NCBI GenBank assembly: GCA_022800935.1
Contig: JAAWRH010000017.1
Span: 1 to 64,000 of the forward strand
Source: Oscillospiraceae bacterium
GTDB lineage: Bacteria > Bacillota > Clostridia > Oscillospirales > Ruminococcaceae
Length of the DNA stretch: 64,000 nucleotides
Direction: 5' to 3'
The position numbers and the translations under genes are program-made. Under the pieces are notes generated by a model. It ran no database searches and was not told the DNA's origin. It saw nothing but the letters and a program-made list of their open reading frames with translations. This document shows positions 1 through 8,046 of the stretch, piece by piece (the stretch's first letter is position 1; each line of letters begins with the position of its first letter).

Positions 1-162
1 CCGCTTTCCGTTCGGGGCTACGCCCCTCCCTCCAAGCGGTAAATTCGCTGCAAACCTATCCCCAAAAAATTAATTACACACTTCACTTGACAAAGCCAGC
101 GGTGCAGTCATGACCTTATTTTTTGTGTATGAAATTCTTACAGATGGAATACAAATTTCCAA

Positions 163-531
163 TTATTCTTTTGTCTTCCTATACCTATGCCGCTCCACTT
201 CCTTTGCCGCACTTTCCAAATTTTCAAACATCCTCTGCACAAGAACTTCAATGGGAATGTCATGGAAACACTCAAATGCGGTCTTTGCAATTGTACAATC
301 GATTCCCAGCATATAATTCTGTGAATAAATTAAGAAGAACATAAGTGTATACAGTTTTTCCTGATACAACTTTTTCACTAAACCAAAAGTACAGGTAATG
401 TCTTCATCATAACTATCAGGATGACATAAACGATACCAATCCTGAGGATTGTCCCTTGCCCACAAAATCAACCGCTGTAGCTCCAATTGGCTTGATTCCC
501 ATTCTTTGTTTTCCAAAATTACTTTATCCAT
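163..531 (-). CDS. Hypothetical protein, 122 aa
   Basis: I do not recognise a family. The 122-residue product has no signal peptide and no clear transmembrane helix, although the stretch around residues 60-75 is rich in Leu, Phe and Tyr. It is likely cytoplasmic and mixed alpha-helical, with a basic C-terminus. Base composition is clearly more AT-rich than the chromosome to its right, which suggests acquisition from elsewhere. It diverges from the small XRE regulator that follows. It could be a remnant of a mobile element lying left of the window. Confidence 0.5.
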   Translation of the reverse strand: MDKVILENKEWESSQLELQRLILWARDNPQDWYRLCHPDSYDEDITCTFGLVKKLYQEKLYTLMFFLIYSQNYMLGIDCTIAKTAFECFHDIPIEVLVQRMFENLESAAKEVERHRYRKTKE

Positions 532-655
532 AATATTTCCTCCAGTTTTGCATAATAGCCTTCGCTATGCTTATAGCTATAAGCAATTATACACTATCTT
601 TCTGTTAAAATCAAGGCATCTGCTTATATTTATCTGCAAAAAAGGAGGGTTTACC

Positions 656-901
656 ATGACAAAGCTGTTGGCAAACGAAACTTTTGGGCATAATATACAA
701 CGCATCAGACGTTCCCGCAGGCTGACACAGGAGCAAACCGTCGCAAAGCTTCAGATTTTAGGCTCGCCCCTCAGCCGCAGCACCTATTCCCTCATTGAGC
801 TGGGCAGGGGAAATGTGTATGTCAGCGATTTGGTCGGCCTGCAAAAGGTGTTCCGTGTGGATTTTGCCGAATTCTTTGAGGGGATATCGGTTTCACGCTG
901 A
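656..901 (+). CDS. Small XRE-family transcriptional regulator
   Basis: This 81-residue protein is almost only a lambda-repressor-like helix-turn-helix domain. It has an N-terminal helix with two conserved basic positions (IQRIRRSRRLTQEQ), a recognition segment around residues 36-46 (SRSTYSLIELGRG), and a C-terminal helix ending in DFAEFFEG. I place the start at the ATG at 656 because a strong AAAGGAGGG site lies about 7 bases upstream; the reading frame is open further upstream but carries no comparable site. It probably acts as a dimeric DNA-binding repressor. The target is unknown; the divergent small gene at 163-531 is the nearest candidate. Confidence 0.75.
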   Translation: MTKLLANETFGHNIQRIRRSRRLTQEQTVAKLQILGSPLSRSTYSLIELGRGNVYVSDLVGLQKVFRVDFAEFFEGISVSR

Positions 902-1025
902 TAACGCGTCAAATCACTTTGGAAAACTCGTCCATCTGGAGGGGAAGCACAAGGGGCAGGGTTCAAGGGAAGCCGTACTTCCCTTGAACTCTGCCCCGAT
1001 ATTTACGAAAATCTTAGGCGATTCT

Positions 1026-2753
1026 TTACTTTTTCTTCGCAAAAAACGCGTCTATCTCCTTTTTAATCTGCTCCGGCTTGGAGTTTTTCAGCAGATATCC
1101 CGACGGATTCAGCGGCATAACCTTGATCATGCTGTCCGGGTCCCTTCTCCCGGTCAGGAAGATGACCGGAAGGTCCTGGAATTCCTCCTCTGCCCGGAGC
1201 ATCTCCAGCGTCTGCCTGCCGTCGCAGACTGGCATCTCGTAGTCCAGCAGCACCAGGTCCGGCCTGTTCAGAGTGATGGTCCTGATGGCCGTCGCCCCGG
1301 AGGGGGCCATGGACACGTTGTAGTCCTTGTCCAGCAGCTGCTTGATGCTCATGCGCATGGTCTGGGAGTCGTCCACCACCAGGATTTTCTTCTTCTTTGC
1401 AAAAAACGCGTCGATCTCCTGTTTAATCTGCTCCGGCTTGGAGTTTTTCAGCAGATACCCCGACGGATTCAGCGACATAACCTTGGTCATGCTGTCCGGG
1501 TCTCCTCTTCCGGTCAGAAAGATGACCGGAAGGTCCTGGAATTCCGCCTCGGCGCGGAGCATTTCCAGGGTCTGCCTGCCGTCGCAGACCGGCATTTCGT
1601 AGTCCAGCAGAACCAGGTCTGGCCTGCTCAAGGTAATGGTTCGGATGGCCGCCGCCCCAGAGGGGGCCATAGACACATTGTAATCCTTGTCCAGCAGCAG
1701 CTTGATGCTCTGGCGCAGCGTCTGGGAGTCGTCCACCACCAGAATTTTCTTCCTAGTATCCGTTTCCTTCTGCTGCTCCTGCTTTTCACGCTTTGCAAGA
1801 TATTTTTCAACCTCGGATATTGCGTTTTCTTTTTCAATTGGGGTGCCGATGCCTTCCTCCAGCAGATGGGGCGCGATCATGCAGTAGGCGAAATACCCCG
1901 CGCCGCCGGTGTTGAACAGCAGACTGGCCTGAAACTTTTCCCGCTCAAAAATTTTCTGGAACTGCTCATAGGAAAGCAGATTTTCCTCTTTCCGTTCATA
2001 CCCCTCCATATTGGGGAAGCTTTCTATTACCCTTCCGGCAAATTGCTGGGCCGTGTAGCGGGAGGCGTGAACCAGCATGCTGTCCAGCTTGTTGGTTTTA
2101 AGGCCAAGGACCTTGCCCACCGTGTTGACCAGCAGCTTTTCCTCAAAGGCCAGAAGAATCTCCTGCTTCTTTTCGTCGCCCTTTTCCCCATAGACCAGCC
2201 GGTAATAGACGCCCTTTCCAAACTCCTCGCCCCCGTAGGAATCGCTGATCATCTGGGACTCCAGGTGGAACATGTCAAACACCATTTCGGCGATTACCTG
2301 CTTGATTATGCTGACTTCCTCTCCTGGGAGGCAATGCTCCCATTTTCTCGCCCGCTTCCCGGCGATGGACAGGTCCTCCGTCAGCGTATGGCCAACCAGC
2401 CATCCCGCGCAGACCCCCAGAAAGTGGCTCACCGTATCCGGGGAATAGTCGGTGCTCTCCAGCTCCTTTTCCAGCGCCGGAAGGGTGTTCTCCCGAAAGC
2501 CGTTGTGGATGCGTCTATGCTGTGCAAGGCCCGTATATCCAATGGACTCCATATATGCCTCTTCGTCCTTAAAGTGCTTTACTGCATGGGTTTTGAAGAA
2601 TTTGATTCCTTCCCGGCAGGCCCACCGGCCATTTTTTTCCTCATCCTTAAAGGCAAGAATCCTGTTGATGATTTGAAAAAGCCGCTGATGCTCCTTGTCG
2701 ATGATGTCAACCCCGATATTGTATTCCTCCTGCCATATCAGTTCGCTTGTCAT
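1026..2753 (-). CDS. Bacteriohemerythrin with CheX-like middle region and two tandem receiver domains
   Basis: A 575-residue cytoplasmic signalling protein. Residues 1-135 form a hemerythrin domain with all seven expected di-iron ligands (His22, His60, Glu64, His79, His83, His122, Asp127), so it should bind O2 or a related ligand. Residues about 140-320 resemble the CheX/CheC phosphatase layout, but this is only a pattern match. Residues 336-452 and 456-572 are two response-regulator receiver domains with acidic pairs (Asp341/342, Asp461/462), phosphoacceptors Asp384 and Asp504 (LLDYEMP) and switch Lys436 and Lys556. The two receivers are almost identical. The start ATG has an AGGGAGA site 8 bases upstream. 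No histidine kinase or chemotaxis gene is adjacent, so its partner is encoded elsewhere. It may link oxygen sensing to motility or stress. Confidence 0.85.
   Translation of the reverse strand: MTSELIWQEEYNIGVDIIDKEHQRLFQIINRILAFKDEEKNGRWACREGIKFFKTHAVKHFKDEEAYMESIGYTGLAQHRRIHNGFRENTLPALEKELESTDYSPDTVSHFLGVCAGWLVGHTLTEDLSIAGKRARKWEHCLPGEEVSIIKQVIAEMVFDMFHLESQMISDSYGGEEFGKGVYYRLVYGEKGDEKKQEILLAFEEKLLVNTVGKVLGLKTNKLDSMLVHASRYTAQQFAGRVIESFPNMEGYERKEENLLSYEQFQKIFEREKFQASLLFNTGGAGYFAYCMIAPHLLEEGIGTPIEKENAISEVEKYLAKREKQEQQKETDTRKKILVVDDSQTLRQSIKLLLDKDYNVSMAPSGAAAIRTITLSRPDLVLLDYEMPVCDGRQTLEMLRAEAEFQDLPVIFLTGRGDPDSMTKVMSLNPSGYLLKNSKPEQIKQEIDAFFAKKKKILVVDDSQTMRMSIKQLLDKDYNVSMAPSGATAIRTITLNRPDLVLLDYEMPVCDGRQTLEMLRAEEEFQDLPVIFLTGRRDPDSMIKVMPLNPSGYLLKNSKPEQIKKEIDAFFAKKK
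1030..1749 (-). repeat. Tandem 360-bp direct duplication inside the receiver-coding region
   Basis: Two adjacent copies with an exact 360-base period (120 codons) encode the two receiver domains of the hemerythrin protein. For example, the block ending at 1080 (ctccggcttg) recurs ending at 1440. Most differences are single bases and several are synonymous, so the duplication is recent or is kept uniform by gene conversion. Confidence 0.9.
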
Positions 2754-2783
2754 GGAAACATCTCCCTTTTTTGCTTTTGTAAA

Positions 2784-2957
2784 ATTTTGCGGAAAAGCCT
2801 CCGCAAACCTTCAAGTGTTTTAAGGAATTTCTGATTCGTTCTCCTGCCTGAGGGCAGACGTACTTCCGCTGGGCAGCCGTCCAGCGTCTGCCCACCTGTC
2901 CGGTTTTATGCAATCTGTCAAAAAATTCAGACGCACGCCGAAGTTATTTAGAATTTC
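2784..2957 (-). promoter_or_regulatory. Structured 5' leader of the hemerythrin gene
   Basis: Reading the minus strand from the predicted start near 2958, the leader holds a long stem: 2885-2893 pairs with 2852-2860 (9 bp, GGGCAGACG/CGTCTGCCC), and 2881-2885 pairs with 2868-2872 inside it across an asymmetric bulge. A second stem, TTTGCGGA/TCCGCAAA (2800-2807 with 2786-2793), sits about 20 bases before the ribosome binding site. An aptamer-like element followed by a hairpin near the start resembles a cis-regulatory RNA. I could not match it to a known riboswitch class. Confidence 0.45.
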
Positions 2958-2965
2958 CTTAATAC

Positions 2966-2995
2966 ATTATACAACATAATCTTTATCCTGTGCAA
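2966..2995 (-). promoter_or_regulatory. Sigma-A-type promoter for the hemerythrin gene
   Basis: On the minus strand, TTGCAC (2990-2995) and TATAAT (2966-2971) are separated by 18 bases. This places transcription start about 200 bases upstream of the hemerythrin start codon and implies a long untranslated leader. Confidence 0.6.
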
Positions 2996-3185
2996 TCGAA
3001 ATTGAAAAAATTTTTTGTTATCAGAAATATAACTTTATAGGCAATATGGAAATTTGCTAATAAATGAACGAAAAACCCTGATGAAGTCAGAGCCGCGGCA
3101 TGGGCAAATTCTTCTCAGAGTTTTTGTAGTATTTTTTCGGGCGGTCCTTTTACAGGCGGGAGCCGCTTATCCTGTTATCAGTTTA

Positions 3186-4265
3186 TCAGTGATTTGTATC
3201 AGCTTGTCCCTCTTTTCCCTGCATCATCATCATAGTGCGGTACTGGGAGGGGGAAACGCCCACCGAGGCGCTGAAAAGCCGGGAAAAGTAATCCGGCGTC
3301 ATATATCCCACCCGTTTGCTGACGTTGGTCACGGTGACGGAGCCGTCCATCAGCAGCTCCTTGGCGTGGCGCAGCCGTACCTCATGGATGCTGGTGATGA
3401 TGTTCTTTCCTTGATGCTGCTTATACAGTGCCCCTGTATACACAGGGGAGAGGTGGAGCCAGTCCGAAATCGTGGCAACCGACAGGTCAAAGTCCGCGTA
3501 ATTCTTTTCGATGTAGTCGTCGATCTGCTCCACATAGTGGATGGTCTGGGGGACGGACCTTGCACAGAAGGCGGTGCATTTTTCACACTGGGTCCTGACA
3601 AAGGAGATGATATCAGCAACATTTTTCAGCTTGGAATACGCTGCCATGGCGGCGCTCTCCATCTGCTTCATCTCCGCCTTTTGGAATGTGGTGGCATACG
3701 CCTGTTCAAACAGCTCCTGGAGAAACAGCATTCCAAAGTTCTGCAGGTCCTCTATATATATCCGGTGCAGCGCCATATACTCAAAGGCGTCCGCCCCGGC
3801 CTGGGCGCTGCCGTTTTCCAGCATCTCCTGAACCTGGCTCCGGATGCCGGCGCGGTCGGAGCGCAGGGAGGTGTAATACCGTTTTTTCTGGAGCTCGTCC
3901 ATGGTCTGGCGTATCTTATCACAAATCTCGTTGAGCCGTTCCCTGGTGATGGGTTTGAGAATATAATCCTGTACCCCAAGCTTCAGGGCGTTCTGCACAA
4001 ACTCAAAATCGCTGTACTCGCTGAGCATGATGATGCTCACGTCCACCATGGAGCTTCTCAGCTTTTCCACCAGCTCCAGGCCGTTGAGGACAGGCATCTT
4101 CACATCGCTGATGATAAGGTCCGGGGTTTCCTCCAGCGCCATCTTCAGCGCGGCGCCGCCGTCTCCGGCCTCCAGCACCTGGGAAAAGTCCAGTTCCTGC
4201 CAGGGCAGCATTTGAATGATACATTTTCGGACAAAAACGTCGTCGTCGGCAATCAGCGCTTTCAT
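3186..4265 (-). CDS. YesN/AraC-type response regulator
   Basis: A 359-residue DNA-binding response regulator. Residues 1-120 are a receiver domain (acidic cluster at residues 7-9, phosphoacceptor Asp54 in ISDVKMP, switch Lys104 in ILKP). A central helical region follows, and the last 100 residues are an AraC-type double helix-turn-helix (RHAKELL, then VSKRVGYMTPDYFSRLF). Such proteins usually pair with a YesM-type membrane kinase and control carbohydrate uptake or use; no kinase gene is adjacent here. The gene is divergent from the catabolic operon starting at 4553, which is its most likely target. Either the ATG at 4265 or a GTG at 4271 could be the start, both served by the same AAGGAGG site. 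Confidence 0.85.
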   Translation of the reverse strand: MKALIADDDVFVRKCIIQMLPWQELDFSQVLEAGDGGAALKMALEETPDLIISDVKMPVLNGLELVEKLRSSMVDVSIIMLSEYSDFEFVQNALKLGVQDYILKPITRERLNEICDKIRQTMDELQKKRYYTSLRSDRAGIRSQVQEMLENGSAQAGADAFEYMALHRIYIEDLQNFGMLFLQELFEQAYATTFQKAEMKQMESAAMAAYSKLKNVADIISFVRTQCEKCTAFCARSVPQTIHYVEQIDDYIEKNYADFDLSVATISDWLHLSPVYTGALYKQHQGKNIITSIHEVRLRHAKELLMDGSVTVTNVSKRVGYMTPDYFSRLFSASVGVSPSQYRTMMMMQGKEGQADTNH

Positions 4266-4304
4266 ATCCACCTAACCTCCTTCAAAGCGATTTCTTCTAT
4301 TTAC

Positions 4305-4332
4305 ATTATAAACCCCGATAGCGAATTGTCAA
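4305..4332 (-). promoter_or_regulatory. Promoter of the YesN-type regulator
   Basis: The minus strand shows TTGACA (4327-4332) and TATAAT (4305-4310) with a 16-base spacer, both perfect consensus hexamers. The start would lie about 35 bases before the regulator's start codon. Confidence 0.75.
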
Positions 4333-4415
4333 AGAAAACTGAGCACCAAAAACCCCAAAAAAGCCAAGTCCCTTTTTTTCTTGGCATTTCATTACTTTTT
4401 GTGGCAGAATCTAAG

Positions 4416-4444
4416 TTGCAAGTTGAGAGGGGAAAAGTTATAAT
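4416..4444 (+). promoter_or_regulatory. Promoter of the catabolic operon
   Basis: TTGCAA (4416-4421), a 17-base spacer and TATAAT (4439-4444) face the operon starting at 4553. With the divergent promoter at 4305-4332 this leaves about 85 bases for regulator binding. I saw no strong inverted repeat between them. Confidence 0.7.
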
Positions 4445-4552
4445 AGCGGTAGATGGAAAAGTTAGTGATGTTCATGTAATTTACCCGATAAAATCTCTTT
4501 TTTCTGGCAAAATGTCACCAAGGAGAGGTTGTCACAAAAGGGGGTGCACTTT

Positions 4553-6571
4553 ATGCGATCCATGCTTCACGAGGGGGCTGGGCTTGTCCCCAACTCCCGC
4601 ATCCTTTGGGAAATTCAGCAGTTCGCCGGGCGTCCGCCGGTGGAAACCGCGGCCAACCTGTACATTGACCTGCAAAGGCAGGCGCGGACCGCCCTGCGCC
4701 GGGGGGAAATGCGCCGAAACGCCGTTGCCGGCTGGGAGAGCCTGGGGCGGTATCAGCGGGAGACGCGGGAGATATTCCTGAACTGTATCGGCGGCCTGCC
4801 CCCTTCCCAGGGGACCGCCCGCACCGTAAGCCGCCGGGAGACGGACCGCTTTACCCTGGAAACCGTGCTTCTCCCGGTGGGGAAGGGCTCCCTTGCCTCC
4901 GCAAACCTCTATCTTCCCCTTCACAGGGAGGGACGGGGCCCCGCAGCGCTGGTGGTGGTGGGACACACCGACCAGGGCAAGGCCGACCCCGAATACCAGT
5001 ATCTGGCCCAGGCCTTGGTCCACGCGGGATTTGTCACTCTGGTCCTCGACCCCTTAGGGGAGGGGGAGCGCTTCGAGCACTACGAGCCGGAGATGGACTT
5101 CCAGCCCATTCAGGGCTGCTCCGGCGAACACGACCTGTTGGACTGGAAGTGCAAGCTCCTGGGCTTTAGCCTGGCCCGGTACTTTATCCGGGACGGCATC
5201 GCCGCATTGGATTACCTGGCCACACGGGAGGAGGTGGACCCGGAGCGCATCGCCCTGACCGGCCACTCCGGCGGCGGCACCCAGACCTGTATGCTGATGC
5301 TGGCGGCAGGGGACCGCTTCGCCTGCGCCGCGCCCTGCACCTATGTCACCGACACCCAGGCCATGATGGAATGCGGTGTTGACCCCGACAACGAAATGAT
5401 TTGGCCGGGGAGCATCGCCAACGGGCTGGACTACATAGACATGCTGGCGGGAATGGCCCCCAAGCCCATCCTGCTGCTCACCGTCCAGAACGATTTCTTC
5501 CCGCGGGAGGGGACCCTCCGAACCTTTGAGGCTGCCTGCCGGTTTTGGGAACAGGCGGGGAGCGAGTACACACCTGAAATGGTTACGGTGGAATCCCAGC
5601 ACTCCTACACCCGAAAGCTGGCCCGGTCCGCGGCGGATTTCTTCAGCCGCTGCCTGCTGAAAAAGCCCGCCGGTTTTTCGTCCTTTTGCTTCTCGCCCCT
5701 GCCTGACAGCGCCCTGTGGTGTACCTCTGGCGGGATTCTGCCCAAGGAATACCCCCAAATGCGCACCCTCCACCAGGAGCTGGTTGACGAATTGGAGACC
5801 TGCCGGAAAGAGCGGGCTGCCCTCTTCCCCGGTGAGGTAGAAGATGGCCTTTCCCAGCGCCTCCACCTGGACCGGATTCTGCCGGAGGACAGGATGGTCC
5901 GCCGGGTCTACCATGAGGGCACCTGCGGACATTACGCCTACCGCTGTCTGGTGTGGCGGCCCCAGGAGGGGTATTGGAACAACGGCGTGCTCCTTCGGGA
6001 TATGCGTCTGGGGGATAGGCCCCTTCCCACCGCTGTCGCCCTTTGGCCGGAGGGAATCTCCCGGCTGGCGGAGCACTCCAACTGGATTCACCGCACGGTC
6101 CGCAATGGCTGGCAGGTGCTGGTGATGGACCTGGCCGCCTCCGGCTCCCTGCTTCCCGCCCCTTTGGGCAGTACCATGTATATCGGCTGGGGGACCATGT
6201 TTAAATTAAATGCCTACCTGATACAGCTCCAGGATTCCCTCTTCGGCCTTCGGGTGCGGCAGGCCGCGGCCGCCGTCCGGATGCTGGAGGGGTGGGAGGA
6301 GGCACAAAAGAGCTCCCTGCGGTTTTACGGCGAGGGTGAATTCGCCCGCTACGCCTCCCTTGCCTCCCTGCTGACCGGCGTCCCCGCCTTTTCTGATGGG
6401 AATTACCAGCCATACGAGGAGATTGTCCGGGAGCGCTACCACGACCAGACCCACACCTATGAATGGATATTCCCCTCCGCCCTGCGCCTGCTGGGACCGG
6501 AGGAGATACGAAATCACCCCAAGCTCCAGGCGCGGGACCCCTCCGGGGAAGCACCGGACGGCTCCCGATAA
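4553..6571 (+). CDS. Alpha/beta-hydrolase, acetyl-xylan-esterase/dienelactone-hydrolase-like
   Basis: A 672-residue alpha/beta-hydrolase with the nucleophile motif GHSGGG (Ser239 counted from the 4553 ATG), preceded by a large cap or N-terminal region. The hydrolase core spans about residues 95-370; an acid and a His (ESQHSY) follow at plausible distances. The remaining 290 residues resemble a second, degenerate hydrolase-like module with no GxSxG. There is no signal peptide, so it should act inside the cell, probably removing acyl groups from an imported glycoside. I chose the ATG at 4553 (AAAAGGGGG 8 bases upstream) over a TTG at 4529. It is the first gene of a seven-gene operon. The exact substrate is not known. 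Confidence 0.7.
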   Translation: MRSMLHEGAGLVPNSRILWEIQQFAGRPPVETAANLYIDLQRQARTALRRGEMRRNAVAGWESLGRYQRETREIFLNCIGGLPPSQGTARTVSRRETDRFTLETVLLPVGKGSLASANLYLPLHREGRGPAALVVVGHTDQGKADPEYQYLAQALVHAGFVTLVLDPLGEGERFEHYEPEMDFQPIQGCSGEHDLLDWKCKLLGFSLARYFIRDGIAALDYLATREEVDPERIALTGHSGGGTQTCMLMLAAGDRFACAAPCTYVTDTQAMMECGVDPDNEMIWPGSIANGLDYIDMLAGMAPKPILLLTVQNDFFPREGTLRTFEAACRFWEQAGSEYTPEMVTVESQHSYTRKLARSAADFFSRCLLKKPAGFSSFCFSPLPDSALWCTSGGILPKEYPQMRTLHQELVDELETCRKERAALFPGEVEDGLSQRLHLDRILPEDRMVRRVYHEGTCGHYAYRCLVWRPQEGYWNNGVLLRDMRLGDRPLPTAVALWPEGISRLAEHSNWIHRTVRNGWQVLVMDLAASGSLLPAPLGSTMYIGWGTMFKLNAYLIQLQDSLFGLRVRQAAAAVRMLEGWEEAQKSSLRFYGEGEFARYASLASLLTGVPAFSDGNYQPYEEIVRERYHDQTHTYEWIFPSALRLLGPEEIRNHPKLQARDPSGEAPDGSR

Positions 6572-6603
6572 AAATATAAAAACAAAAACGGAGGCACAAA
6601 ACA

Positions 6604-7938
6604 ATGAAAATGAAAATTTCCATGATCGGCGGCGGCTCCTATTCCTGGACCTATGGCCTGTACTCCACCTTCCTGGACAATCCCTTCTATGACAAGGAGA
6701 CAGAGCTCTGTCTGTACGACATCAACGAAAAGGCCCTGAACGACGTGTATGCCTTCTGCAAATACTATAATGACAGGTATCCCGAAAAGGCAATTACCCT
6801 CACCAAGACCCTGAGCGAGGACGAGGCCCTGGAGGGCTCCGACTTTGTGGTCATCGCCATCTCCCACGGCGGCCTGGAGGCCGAGCTGGAGGACCACCGC
6901 ATTCCCCGCCGTTACGGCTTCTACAACGTCAAGGGCAGCGAATCCGGCATTGCCGGGGCCAGCCGCACCATCCGCCATGTGCCGGAGTTCATCCGCATTG
7001 CCCGCAAGATGAAGCGGCTCTGCCCCAATGCCTCCATCCTCAATGTCACCAACCCCCTCACCGCCCTGACCCGCTGTGTGCAGAAGTACGCGGACGTCCA
7101 CGCGGTGGGCTTCTGCCACGGCATCCGCAACCACCTGGAAATTCTGCTCCCCTACTTTGGGGCCAAGAGCTTTGACGAGGTCAGCTTCTCGGTTTCCGGT
7201 GTGGACCACTGCTCCTTCCTCACCGATATCCGCTTCCACGGACAGGATGCCCTGAAGATTATGCGGGAAAAGGGTATGATTGAGGCGGCGTGGGCCGGAA
7301 AATCCAACATCACCTATGACGACCCCTTCGCCGGGCGGGAGAACCAGAGAATCCGCTTTATCCTCTGGGATATGCTGGGTGTCATGCCCGGCCTGAGCGA
7401 CGAGCACTGCGCCGAGTTCTACTACCAGACCTCCGGCACCCAGGAAAACCGCGACCGCTTTGGGATGCACTATGACCGCATCGCGGACCGGAGCAATTCG
7501 GTCAAGCGGCTGCGGGACCAGATTGTGGTTCCCCTGGAGACCGGAAACATGCCCGCGCTGCGCATCAGCGACGAGCGGCCCGACCGGGTGATTGAGGCCC
7601 TGATGGGCGGGCGGGAATTCTATGATGTGGTCAACTACCGCAACCTGGGCCAGGTGAGAGAGCTGCCCCTGGACACCGTTGTGGAAACCATGGTTACATT
7701 TGACGCCACCGGCGCACACCCCGCCATCGCCAATCCGCTGCCCATGGCGGCCCAGGCCATTGTAATCCCCACCGCCCTGCGGGAGGAGATGTTCATGGAA
7801 GCCGCGGTGGAATGGGACGCCAACAAGCTGACCAGCGCCCTTTGCATCGACCCGCTGGTACAGGATTTCACCAAGATACGCGACGTGGTCAAGGACCTGA
7901 TGGACTATAACGCCCAGTTCCTGCCAAAGGATATGTAA
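6604..7938 (+). CDS. Glycoside hydrolase family 4 (NAD- and Mn-dependent)
   Basis: A 444-residue GH4 enzyme. The N-terminal dinucleotide-binding loop is GGGSYSW (residues 9-15), the substrate-binding element is NPLTALT (150-156), and the metal ligands appear as Cys171 (GFCHG) and His202 (VDHCSF). GH4 enzymes cleave alpha- or beta-glycosides, often but not always phosphorylated, by an oxidation-elimination route with NAD+ and Mn2+. Typical length is 430-480 residues, so it is complete. It lies 32 bases after the esterase gene. Without the loop residues defining the subgroup, I cannot say whether the substrate is a glucoside, galactoside, galacturonide or 6-phospho-sugar. Confidence 0.88.
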   Translation: MKMKISMIGGGSYSWTYGLYSTFLDNPFYDKETELCLYDINEKALNDVYAFCKYYNDRYPEKAITLTKTLSEDEALEGSDFVVIAISHGGLEAELEDHRIPRRYGFYNVKGSESGIAGASRTIRHVPEFIRIARKMKRLCPNASILNVTNPLTALTRCVQKYADVHAVGFCHGIRNHLEILLPYFGAKSFDEVSFSVSGVDHCSFLTDIRFHGQDALKIMREKGMIEAAWAGKSNITYDDPFAGRENQRIRFILWDMLGVMPGLSDEHCAEFYYQTSGTQENRDRFGMHYDRIADRSNSVKRLRDQIVVPLETGNMPALRISDERPDRVIEALMGGREFYDVVNYRNLGQVRELPLDTVVETMVTFDATGAHPAIANPLPMAAQAIVIPTALREEMFMEAAVEWDANKLTSALCIDPLVQDFTKIRDVVKDLMDYNAQFLPKDM

Positions 7939-7951
7939 TCCGCTCCTAAAG

Positions 7952-7978
7952 GGCTTGCGCGGTATTTCCGCGCAAGCC
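7952..7978 (+). other. Intergenic hairpin between GH4 and nagA-like genes
   Basis: GGCTTGCGCGG (7952-7962) and CCGCGCAAGCC (7968-7978) form a perfect 11-bp stem with a five-base loop. No T-run follows, so it is more likely an mRNA-stability or processing element that sets unequal expression within the operon than a terminator. Confidence 0.6.
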
Positions 7979-7998
7979 TGAGTTGCATCCGCGTTGAA

Positions 7999-8033
7999 CT
8001 GCTATCTGCTATCTGCTATCTGTTATCTGTTAA
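7999..8033 (+). repeat. Short tandem heptamer repeat before the nagA-like gene
   Basis: The unit CTGCTAT occurs three times in succession, followed by two variant units (CTGTTAT, CTGTTAA), directly before the AAAGGAG ribosome binding site of the next gene. Copy number could vary by replication slippage and change the spacing between the hairpin and the binding site. Confidence 0.75.
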
Positions 8034-8046
8034 AGGAGAAAAAAAC

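Noticed and set aside
795-2834. 679-residue open frame on the plus strand opposite the hemerythrin gene
   Set aside because: It mirrors the minus-strand gene in a G+C-rich region, has no family motifs, and its amino acid content (His, Gln, Arg and Val rich) is typical of an antisense shadow.
7999-8033. CRISPR-like repeat
   Set aside because: The unit is only seven bases without spacers, so it is a simple tandem repeat.
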